NCBI GenBank assembly: GCA_048268845.1
Contig: JBLWUQ010000001.1
Location: forward strand, 124,001-188,000
Reading direction: 5' to 3'
From: Muriiphilus sp048268845
Lineage (GTDB): Bacteria; Pseudomonadota; Alphaproteobacteria; Rhodobacterales; Rhodobacteraceae
DNA: 64,000 nucleotides
A model generated the notes under the pieces. It saw only the letters and a program-made list of their open reading frames with translations, did not search any database and had not been told where the DNA came from. The position numbers were made by a program, and so were the translations under genes. This document shows, one piece after another, positions 8,926 to 15,570 of the stretch. Positions within the stretch are counted from its first letter, which is position 1. Each line of letters opens with the position of its first letter.

Positions 8926-9579
8926 ATGCCGCTCACCGACATTCTCGACCGCATCCGCACCGAAGAAACCCGCGCGGGCCGCGCCCCCGGCTCGACCCGC
9001 CTGATCGCGGTGTCCAAGGTGCAACCGCTCGACCGCGTGATCGCGGTGCTGGCACAGGGCCACCGCATCTTCGGTGAAAACAAGGTGCAGGAGGCCGCGG
9101 GCAAGTGGCCCGAGCTGAAAGAACGCTTCCCCGGTGTCGAGCTTCACCTGGTCGGCCCGCTCCAGACCAACAAGGCGCGTCAGGCGATGGAGCTGTTCGA
9201 CGTGATCGAAACCCTCGACCGCCCCAAGCTCGCCCATACCATCGCCCGCCTGAAGGACGAGCTTGGCCATTGCCCGCGCCTGTTCGTGCAGGTCAACACC
9301 GGCGAGGAAGACCAGAAGGCCGGCGTGATGCCCGCCGACGCCGACGCCTTCATCGCCGAATGTCGCGTGCTGGGGCTGGAGATAGAAGGGCTGATGTGCA
9401 TCCCGCCCGCGGGCGACGAACCCTCGCTGCACTTCGCGCTTCTGGCAAAGATCGCCGTGCGCAACGGCATCGACGGGCTGTCGATGGGGATGAGCGGCGA
9501 TTTCGAGACCGCCATCGCCCAGGGCGCAACCCATGTGCGCGTCGGCTCGGCCATCTTCGGCGAGCGTGACTACGGATAG
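8926..9579 (+). CDS. YggS-family pyridoxal-phosphate homeostasis protein
   Basis: This 217-residue protein is a single-domain PLP-binding TIM barrel of the YggS/PROSC family. LIAVSKVQP near residue 31 holds the PLP lysine, IFGENKVQEA and LHLVGPLQTNKAR are the family signatures, and GLSMGMSGDFETAIAQGATHVRVG is the C-terminal phosphate-binding part. It buffers cellular PLP and affects amino-acid pools rather than catalysing a known reaction. It follows the porin terminator, so it has its own promoter. Its 3' end overlaps the convergent L,D-transpeptidase gene by 10 bp. Confidence 0.93.
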   Translation: MPLTDILDRIRTEETRAGRAPGSTRLIAVSKVQPLDRVIAVLAQGHRIFGENKVQEAAGKWPELKERFPGVELHLVGPLQTNKARQAMELFDVIETLDRPKLAHTIARLKDELGHCPRLFVQVNTGEEDQKAGVMPADADAFIAECRVLGLEIEGLMCIPPAGDEPSLHFALLAKIAVRNGIDGLSMGMSGDFETAIAQGATHVRVGSAIFGERDYG

Positions 9580-10076
9580 ACCACAACCCGCGACCGCTGC
9601 GACCAGTGCGCCGTGATCCACCGCAGATGATCCGGGCGAAAACCGATGCAGCCTGCCGTGGGATAGCGTGGCCGCCGCCAGGCATGGACAAAGATCGCCG
9701 ACCCCGCGCCGGGTCGCGCATCCGGCCAGTTCCAATCGCTGACCAGCACCAGATCATATAGCGGATCGCCCCGGCGCAGCCGCTCATGCCCGAACGGGTG
9801 ATTGCGGGCGTGCAGCCAGTGGTTATAGGCCGGATCAGCCGGGTCGTCCGACCAGATGTCAGCCGGGCCGATCGGCACCAGCGGCAGCACGGTTTCCGGC
9901 GGCGTGATCCGGTCGGCGCGATAGCCGCCAAACGCCAGTCGCCACACCCCCGCAGGCGTCGCCCCGTCCCCCTCGCGCTTGGTCCCGGTGATCCCGCCAC
10001 GCCCGACCGCGCAGGGAAACCGCCGCCCGCGAAACCGCGCGCCCCAGCGGGTGACGACCAGATCGTCCGGCGTCAC
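9570..10076 (-). CDS. L,D-transpeptidase (YkuD) domain protein
   Basis: This 168-residue protein is essentially one catalytic domain. The active-site region is AIFVHAWRRPRYPTAGCIGF, where the His and the TAGC cysteine fit the YkuD HX(14-17)[ST]HGC pattern with Ala in place of the second His. No signal peptide is visible at the N-terminus (MTPDDLVVTRWGARF), which is odd for a peptidoglycan-modifying enzyme; this short type is common in alphaproteobacteria. It starts with GTG inside the GTGA overlap with the ribA stop codon, pointing to translational coupling. Confidence 0.82.
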   Translation of the reverse strand: MTPDDLVVTRWGARFRGRRFPCAVGRGGITGTKREGDGATPAGVWRLAFGGYRADRITPPETVLPLVPIGPADIWSDDPADPAYNHWLHARNHPFGHERLRRGDPLYDLVLVSDWNWPDARPGAGSAIFVHAWRRPRYPTAGCIGFRPDHLRWITAHWSQRSRVVVYP

Positions 10077-11158
10077 AGCAGATGCCCGGATTTCTTCGCC
10101 TTGGTCGCCAGATAGGCGGCATTGTGGGCGCTGTGCCCGGCTTTCAGCGGCACCCGTTCGGTGACCGTGATGCCATTCGCCTCCATCATCGCGACCTTGG
10201 CGGGGTTGTTCGTCATCAGCCGGACCGACGAAAAGCCCATCGCCGTCAGAATCTCGCTGCCGATCCGGAAATCCCGCTCATCATCCTCGAACCCCAACCG
10301 GTGATTCGCCTCGACCGTGTCAAACCCCTGATCCTGTAGCGAATAGGCCCGCATCTTGTTGGCAAGGCCAATGCCGCGCCCCTCCTGATTGAGGTAGAGC
10401 AAGACCCCCGCGCCCGCCTCGCCCATCGCCGCCAGCGCCGCGCGCAGTTGCGGGCCGCAATCGCATTTCAGGCTGCCCATCAGATCGCCGGTGAAACAGG
10501 CCGAATGAAGCCGCGCCAGCACGGGTTTCGAGCGCTCCGGTCGCCCGATCTCGACGGCGTAATGCTCCTCGCCACCGTCGCGCGGGCGAAAGACATGCAC
10601 GCGCCCGGCCTCGCTGACCGCCAGCGGCACCCGTGCCGCGACAACCTCGGCAAGCCCCCCGGACGGCACCAGATCGTCGAGCGCCTGGAGCGCGAGCCAG
10701 GTCAGCCGGTTCTCGGCGGCGACGGCTTTCGCATCGTCGACCCCGACCAGCACCGCCGCCGGCAGCAGATGTGCCGCCTTGGCCAGCATCACGCCCGCGC
10801 GCGCGATGCCCTCGTCGCCGCCGCGTTCGGTGATCAGCGGGCCTTTCATCGGCATCGACAGATCGTCCGCCGGGTCGGCAATCGTGTGAATCCACGCAAC
10901 CCCGACCTCACCCGGCACCCGAACCCGCGCCACATGCTCGGAATAGGCCCGCGCCTTCAGCGTATCGGAGCGGCGCGGCGTGATCGCCAGCACCACCGGC
11001 CCCAGCGCGCGCATCGCCGACAGCCGGTCGTCGCTCAGCGTCTCGGCCGCGGCGACCAGCGCCGCCTGTCCGCCAAGGCTGATCGCCACCGGCAGCCCCA
11101 TGCGCAGATCGGCACGGGCGCGGGCAGTCAGTTCGCTGAGATCAGGCAGAAGCGGCAT
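10073..11158 (-). CDS. ribA: GTP cyclohydrolase II with an N-terminal extension
   Basis: This 361-residue protein carries a complete GTP cyclohydrolase II domain in its C-terminal half, the first step of riboflavin synthesis. The zinc ligands are C221, C232 and C234 (ACFTGDLMGSLKCDCG), followed by LYLNQEGRGIGL. The N-terminal half of about 195 residues is not a working DHBP synthase as far as I can see: the acidic EE metal motif of RibB is not recognisable, although ITERGGDEGIARAGVML is faintly RibB-like. It is therefore a RibBA-sized protein with only the RibA half intact. It is coupled to the L,D-transpeptidase gene by a 4-bp overlap. Confidence 0.9.
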   Translation of the reverse strand: MPLLPDLSELTARARADLRMGLPVAISLGGQAALVAAAETLSDDRLSAMRALGPVVLAITPRRSDTLKARAYSEHVARVRVPGEVGVAWIHTIADPADDLSMPMKGPLITERGGDEGIARAGVMLAKAAHLLPAAVLVGVDDAKAVAAENRLTWLALQALDDLVPSGGLAEVVAARVPLAVSEAGRVHVFRPRDGGEEHYAVEIGRPERSKPVLARLHSACFTGDLMGSLKCDCGPQLRAALAAMGEAGAGVLLYLNQEGRGIGLANKMRAYSLQDQGFDTVEANHRLGFEDDERDFRIGSEILTAMGFSSVRLMTNNPAKVAMMEANGITVTERVPLKAGHSAHNAAYLATKAKKSGHLL

Positions 11159-11313
11159 CGGTCCCTCACATTCGCCGCTCTAGGTAAACCCCTTTGCGGA
11201 AATGTGAAACAATTACCGCGATTTCGACACGACCGCGTGAGTCCGTTGCAGCATTTGTTGCCGATGCCGGGTGCCGCCCTCACATCAGGGTCACGCAAAA
11301 GGGAGATAACGCA

Positions 11314-12000
11314 ATGGCCACGCAGAAAAACATCCTTCTGGTCGACGACGACGAAGACCTGCGCGAGGCACTGGCCGAGCAACTGGTGATGACCGAGGAT
11401 TTCGACGTCTTCGAGGCCGGCAATGGCGCCGACGCCATGCGCAAGGCGAAAGAGGCGATCTATGACCTCGTCATCCTCGACGTCGGCCTGCCCGACACTG
11501 ACGGGCGAGAGCTGTGTAAGCTGATGCGCAAACAGGGCGTGAAATGCCCGATCGTGATGCTGACCGGGCATGACAGCGACGCCGATACCATCCTTGGCCT
11601 CGATTCCGGGGCCAACGACTACGTGACCAAACCGTTCAAGTTCCCGGTGCTTCTGGCCCGGATCCGCGCCCAGCTTCGCCAGCATGAGCAAAGCGAGGAC
11701 GCAGTGTTCCAGCTTGGCCCCTATACCTTCAAACCGTCGATGAAGATGCTGATCACCGCGGAGGACCGCAAGATCCGCCTGACCGAGAAGGAAACCAACA
11801 TCCTCAAGTTCCTCTACCGCGCGCAAGACGGCGTGGTGGCGCGCGACGTGCTGCTGCACGAGGTCTGGGGCTACAACGCCGGGGTGACGACGCATACGCT
11901 GGAAACCCACATCTACCGCCTGCGCCAGAAGATCGAGCCCGATCCCTCGAACGTGCGGCTGTTGGTGACGGAAAGCGGCGGTTATCGACTTGTTGCATGA
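11314..12000 (+). CDS. OmpR-family response regulator
   Basis: The 228-residue protein has a receiver domain (NILLVDDDEDLREALAEQL, phospho-acceptor D56 in LVILDVGLPDTDG, Lys in DYVTKPFKF) and a C-terminal winged helix (RLTEKETNILKFLYRAQ, THTLETHIYRLRQKIE, SGGYRLVA). No sensor kinase gene is adjacent, so it is an orphan here. From memory it resembles CenR of Rhodobacter and Caulobacter, an envelope regulator, but I leave the symbol blank. The ATG at 11314 has a GGGAG Shine-Dalgarno; the frame is open upstream without homology. Confidence 0.88.
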   Translation: MATQKNILLVDDDEDLREALAEQLVMTEDFDVFEAGNGADAMRKAKEAIYDLVILDVGLPDTDGRELCKLMRKQGVKCPIVMLTGHDSDADTILGLDSGANDYVTKPFKFPVLLARIRAQLRQHEQSEDAVFQLGPYTFKPSMKMLITAEDRKIRLTEKETNILKFLYRAQDGVVARDVLLHEVWGYNAGVTTHTLETHIYRLRQKIEPDPSNVRLLVTESGGYRLVA

Positions 12001-12047
12001 CGGCCACAGGGCGAAAATCACGCCTTATTGCCGCCCCGTTTTCTGGA

Positions 12048-12170
12048 TATCCTGACGGTATCGGGCGATTGTTTCGCCATACGGGTTAATCAGATCCCCT
12101 GTCCGCGTCGGGGTCATGGCGCGGAAACCTCCCTGTTGGACTGACCCGGGCTTTGCCCGGGTCTTTTTTT
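12048..12170 (+). ncRNA. Candidate small RNA or long 3' UTR with a CCTCCC motif
   Basis: After the response-regulator stop there are 143 bases before a strong intrinsic terminator. They contain a small hairpin (GGCGA-TTGT-TTCGCC near 12063), a CCCC/GGGG pair, and an unpaired CCTCCC at 12128-12133 just before the terminator stem. An exposed anti-Shine-Dalgarno CCTCC is a common trait of alphaproteobacterial small RNAs. A TATCCT at 12048-12053 could be a -10, but the matching -35 (TTATTG, 17 bases upstream) is poor. It may equally be a simple 3' UTR. The start given is the possible -10. Confidence 0.28.
12143..12170 (+). terminator. Intrinsic terminator before xth
   Basis: GACCCGGGC (12143-12151) and GCCCGGGTC (12155-12163) form a perfect 9-bp stem with a three-base loop followed by seven further T residues. 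It ends transcription from the response regulator or from a small RNA in between. Confidence 0.92.
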
Positions 12171-12243
12171 CCGCGCGCGCCGCGGCTGGAACTCTGGCGG
12201 CCGCGCGGATAGGGTCACCAAAACCCTCAACCGGAGACGCCCC

Positions 12244-13032
12244 ATGGCCTTCACGCTTGCCACCTGGAACATCAACTCGGTGCGGCTGCGCGAAGACCTG
12301 GTCTGCCGCCTGATGCAGGAAGAAACCCCCGACATCCTGTGCCTGCAGGAGTGCAAGAGCCCGGTCGACCTGATCCCGCTCGAGAAATTTCGAGAGCTTG
12401 GCTATGGCCACATCGTCGCGCGCGGGCAGAAGGGCTATAACGGCGTCGCAATCCTGTCGAAACTGCCGATCGAGGACGTGGGCGACATGGATTTCGCGTC
12501 CCTCGGCCACGCCCGCCATGTTGCCGCGCGGCTGGAAAACGGCGTGGTGATCCACAATTTCTACGTCCCCGCAGGTGGCGACAAGCCCGACCGCGCGGTG
12601 AACGAGAAATTCGGCCAGAAGCTCGACTACCTGACCGAGATGCGCGACTGGTTTCACAGCGATCGGCTCGAGAAGGCGATCCTTGTCGGCGACCTCAACA
12701 TCGCGCCGCGCGAGGATGACGTCTGGAGCCACAAGCAACTGCTCAAGGTCGTCAGCCATACGCCGATCGAGGTCGAGCATCTGGCCCAGACGCAGGAGGC
12801 CGGGCGCTGGGTCGATATTACCCGCAAGGACATTCCCGAGGGCAATCTCTATTCCTGGTGGTCCTACCGCGCGCCCGACTGGGATAGCGCCGACAAGGGT
12901 CGGCGGCTCGATCACATCTGGGCGACACCCGACATTGCCAGCGCCGGCCACAACAGCCGGATCCTGCGCGAGGTGCGCGGCTGGGACCAGCCTTCGGACC
13001 ACGCGCCGGTGCTGGCAGAGTTCGACCTGTAG
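12244..13032 (+). CDS. xth: Exodeoxyribonuclease III (AP endonuclease)
   Basis: The 262-residue enzyme has all the ExoIII/APE motifs in order: TWNINSVR, CLQECKSP (metal-binding Glu), GYNGVAILSK, VGDLNIAPRE (catalytic Asp/Asn), RRLDHIWA and the SDHAPV His. It cleaves DNA at abasic sites and degrades 3' ends in base-excision repair. GGAGACGCCCC supplies the Shine-Dalgarno. It lies between a strong upstream terminator and an 87-bp gap before the thioredoxin-like gene. Confidence 0.95.
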   Translation: MAFTLATWNINSVRLREDLVCRLMQEETPDILCLQECKSPVDLIPLEKFRELGYGHIVARGQKGYNGVAILSKLPIEDVGDMDFASLGHARHVAARLENGVVIHNFYVPAGGDKPDRAVNEKFGQKLDYLTEMRDWFHSDRLEKAILVGDLNIAPREDDVWSHKQLLKVVSHTPIEVEHLAQTQEAGRWVDITRKDIPEGNLYSWWSYRAPDWDSADKGRRLDHIWATPDIASAGHNSRILREVRGWDQPSDHAPVLAEFDL

Positions 13033-13052
13033 ACAAAGCGTCGCGGCAAGCC

Positions 13053-13086
13053 GGGCGCGGGGTTGGACTGGCCACGGTCCGCGCCC
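13053..13086 (+). other. Inverted repeat between xth and the thioredoxin-like gene
   Basis: GGGCGCGG (13053-13060) and CCGCGCCC (13079-13086) are perfect 8-base complements with an 18-base spacer. No T-run follows. It may be an imperfect terminator for xth or a site in the next promoter region. Confidence 0.3.
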
Positions 13087-13119
13087 ATATTGACGACAAC
13101 AGAATTATGGGAGCCGACC

Positions 13120-14031
13120 ATGCTCGAATTGGGAAAAACGAACGGCGCCGCCGCAGCAGCGGACGCGCATGTCAAGGAAATATCGGAAGCCACGTTCATG
13201 GAGGACGTGATCGAAGCCTCGAAAGAGGTGCCGGTCATCGTCGACTTCTGGGCGCCCTGGTGCGGACCCTGCAAACAGCTCGGCCCGGCGCTGGAAGACG
13301 CGGTGAACGCGCTTGGCGGCAAGGTGAAGATGGTCAAGATCAACGTCGACGAGAACCAGCAGATCTCGGCCCAGCTGCGCATCCAGTCGATCCCGACGGT
13401 CTATGCCTTCCACGACGGCCAGCCCGCCGACGGCTTTCAGGGCGCGCTTCCGCCCAGCCAGGTCAAGGAATTCGTCAACAAGATCGCAGCACTGGCCGGT
13501 GACGGCGGTTTGTCCGAGGCGATTGCGGCAGCCGACGAGATGCTGGCCAATGGGGAGTTCGACGATGCCGCGCAGACCTTTGCCGCGATCATCGAGGAAG
13601 ACCCGACATCGGCAGCCGCCTTCGCCGGATTGGCGCGGGTCAAGCTGGCGCAAGGCGAGATCGACGATGCCGAGGCGGTTCTGAATGGCGCGCCCGCCGG
13701 GATATCGCACGCCGCCGAAATCGACGCCGTCCATGCCCAGATCGCGCTGGCGCGACAGGCCGCCGAAGCCGGACCGGTCGCCGATCTCAAGGCTGCGGTC
13801 GAGGCTGCGCCGGATGATCTGCAGGCAAGGTTCGATCTGGCCAAGGCGCTTCATGCCACCGGAGACGTTCAAGGCGCGGTTGATGAATTGCTCGATGTGT
13901 TCCGCCGCGACCGCGAGTGGAACGAGGGCGCGGCAAAGACCCAGCTTTTCACCATTTTCGACGCGCTGCCGGCCAAGGATCCGATTGTCATCACCGGGCG
14001 GCGCAGGCTGTCGTCGATGATCTTTGCGTGA
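13120..14031 (+). CDS. Thioredoxin-domain protein with TPR-like C-terminus (CnoX/YbbN type)
   Basis: This 303-residue protein joins an N-terminal thioredoxin domain, with active site C48-G-P-C51 (FWAPWCGPCK) and cis-Pro in SIPTVYAF, to about 190 residues of tetratricopeptide-like helices (NGEFDDAAQTFAAIIEEDPTSA and later units). That is the architecture of the co-chaperone CnoX/YbbN, which protects proteins under oxidative stress and hands them to GroEL/DnaK. Unlike E. coli YbbN it keeps both redox cysteines. The start at 13120 follows GGGAG; the frame is open upstream. The Lon-N gene follows 27 bp later. Confidence 0.9.
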   Translation: MLELGKTNGAAAAADAHVKEISEATFMEDVIEASKEVPVIVDFWAPWCGPCKQLGPALEDAVNALGGKVKMVKINVDENQQISAQLRIQSIPTVYAFHDGQPADGFQGALPPSQVKEFVNKIAALAGDGGLSEAIAAADEMLANGEFDDAAQTFAAIIEEDPTSAAAFAGLARVKLAQGEIDDAEAVLNGAPAGISHAAEIDAVHAQIALARQAAEAGPVADLKAAVEAAPDDLQARFDLAKALHATGDVQGAVDELLDVFRRDREWNEGAAKTQLFTIFDALPAKDPIVITGRRRLSSMIFA

Positions 14032-14058
14032 CCGGCGCGCGCCGCTGAGGGAGGCACC

Positions 14059-14700
14059 ATGATTCGACGCGTCGATCTGCCTGATACCTTGCCGGTATTC
14101 CCGCTGCCGGGCGCGCTGCTTTTGCCGCGTGGCCGGTTGCCTCTGCATATCTTCGAGCCGCGCTATCTGGCGTTGGTCGAGGACGTGTTGAAAACACCGG
14201 GCCGCCTGATTGGCATGATGCAGCCGATGGACGACAGCGGCGAACGCCTGCACAGCATCGGCTCGGCCGGACGCGTGACCACGTTCACCGAGACCGCCGA
14301 CAATCGCTACATGATCACGCTGACCGGCATCAGCCGGTTTCGTATCGGCCGCACGGTCGAGGGCTTTACCCCCTACCTGCGCGCCAACGTCAGTTGGGAC
14401 GGGTTCGAGCGTGACCTTGGCACTGCCGAGCAGGATCGGGGCTTTCGGCGCGAGCCGTTTCTCGACCTTCTGGCGCGCTATTTCGACCTGACCGAATTGC
14501 GCACCGATTGGGACAACCTGAAAGACGCGGACGATGAGCTGCTGATCAACTCGCTCAGCATGCTCTGCCCATTCGCACCCGAAGACAAACAGGCGCTGCT
14601 GGAAGCACCCTCGCTGACGACGCGGCGCGAAACGCTGGTGACGCTGATGGAATTCGAGCTTGCCTCGAAACGCGCCGGAACAGAGGACAAGTTGCAATGA
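14059..14700 (+). CDS. LON substrate-binding (Lon-N/PUA-like) domain protein
   Basis: The 213-residue protein consists of the Lon N-terminal domain alone: LPVFPLPGALLLPRGRLPLHIFEPRYLALV is split across the first two strands, and GSAGRVTTF and YMITLTGISRFRI follow. There is no AAA or protease domain, so it is the short form that occurs widely in alphaproteobacteria, with an unproven role in substrate or protein recognition. Its stop overlaps the start of the Trm112 gene (ATGA). Confidence 0.88.
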   Translation: MIRRVDLPDTLPVFPLPGALLLPRGRLPLHIFEPRYLALVEDVLKTPGRLIGMMQPMDDSGERLHSIGSAGRVTTFTETADNRYMITLTGISRFRIGRTVEGFTPYLRANVSWDGFERDLGTAEQDRGFRREPFLDLLARYFDLTELRTDWDNLKDADDELLINSLSMLCPFAPEDKQALLEAPSLTTRRETLVTLMEFELASKRAGTEDKLQ

Positions 14701-14882
14701 CCGAAACCACCGGATTCGATCGCCGGATGCTCGAAGCACTGGTTTGCCCGGTGACGCAGACGCGGCTGACCTATGACGCCGCCAGGCAGGAGCTGACCTC
14801 GAAGGCCGCGAACCTGGTCTTTCCCATCCGTGACGGCATCCCGATCATGCTGATCGACGAGGCGCGCAAGTTCGAGGATTAA
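14697..14882 (+). CDS. Trm112-family small protein
   Basis: This 61-residue protein reads MTETTGFDRRMLEALVCPVT, later FPIRDGIPIMLIDEAR, which is the Trm112/YcaR family. Eukaryotic Trm112 activates methyltransferases; bacterial members are assumed to be small partner proteins. Only one of the usual cysteines of the zinc knuckle is kept (LVCPVT). It overlaps the Lon-N gene by 4 bp at the start and the convergent LolA gene by 4 bp at the end. Confidence 0.88.
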   Translation: MTETTGFDRRMLEALVCPVTQTRLTYDAARQELTSKAANLVFPIRDGIPIMLIDEARKFED

Positions 14883-15481
14883 CGATTGCGCTTCTCGACC
14901 TCGGCGACGATCGAGAACATCGCCGTGTTGAAGCGCACGTCTTCGGTCAATTCACCAAGGATCACCGTCGTCTCCGACCCGGAATCGTCGGTGATGATCC
15001 ACTGCCGAAGCTCGACCGGATCGGCGGTGAACATCAGCCGGATATTGCCGTATTCCGGGTGTTCGGGGTCTTGCGCGGTGATGATCGTGGCGGTTCCGTC
15101 GTAATCGTGGCCCACGACCATGTTGGCGCGCGACAGGTCGACATCCTTGGCAAGGATCAGGTTCAGGGGCGTGCGGTCCAGCGGATATTCTTCCGGCCCG
15201 GTATTCGACTTGCCGTCGAACACCGCCAGTTTCTGCGACCCTGCGATCACCAAGGCCTCGTTCGGCGGATCGTATTCGAACCGCGCCCGACCGGGCCGGT
15301 GAATCATGATCTTTCCGGTCGAAATCGTCTGGTCGGAGTTGATCTGCGTGATCTCGGCCTGAAGTGTGGTCAGCCCGTTGAGATAGCGCGAAATATCGTT
15401 CAGCGACAGCTTGTCGGCCATCGCGGGAAGGGCGGTGAGTGCCAGCAGGACCGGCGCGAGGATCAGGCGAAACATTTTCAT
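14879..15481 (-). CDS. lolA: LolA-like outer-membrane lipoprotein carrier protein
   Basis: The 200-residue periplasmic protein has a signal peptide (MKMFRLILAPVLLALTALPAMA) and the LolA-type half-barrel wording: YLNGLTTLQAEITQINSDQT, GKIMIHRPGRARFEYDPP, VFDGKSNTGPEEYPLDRTPL. LolA carries lipoproteins across the periplasm from LolCDE to LolB. It lies 89 bp downstream of ftsK on the same strand; that spacer holds an 11-bp hairpin. Its end overlaps the Trm112 gene. Confidence 0.88.
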   Translation of the reverse strand: MKMFRLILAPVLLALTALPAMADKLSLNDISRYLNGLTTLQAEITQINSDQTISTGKIMIHRPGRARFEYDPPNEALVIAGSQKLAVFDGKSNTGPEEYPLDRTPLNLILAKDVDLSRANMVVGHDYDGTATIITAQDPEHPEYGNIRLMFTADPVELRQWIITDDSGSETTVILGELTEDVRFNTAMFSIVAEVEKRNR

Positions 15482-15497
15482 GGCATCTACCTAATCA

Positions 15498-15529
15498 GAA
15501 CCGCGGCGAAATCCATCCCGCCGCGGTTC
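15498..15529 (-). other. 11-bp hairpin between ftsK and lolA
   Basis: GAACCGCGGCG (15498-15508) and CGCCGCGGTTC (15519-15529) form a perfect stem with a ten-base loop, just before lolA on the minus strand. There is no T-run, so it is probably a partial terminator, an RNA-stability element or a processing site separating ftsK and lolA expression. Confidence 0.5.
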
Positions 15530-15570
15530 ATATCCGCACAAATCACGGTGATAGGCGATATCACGCCAGA

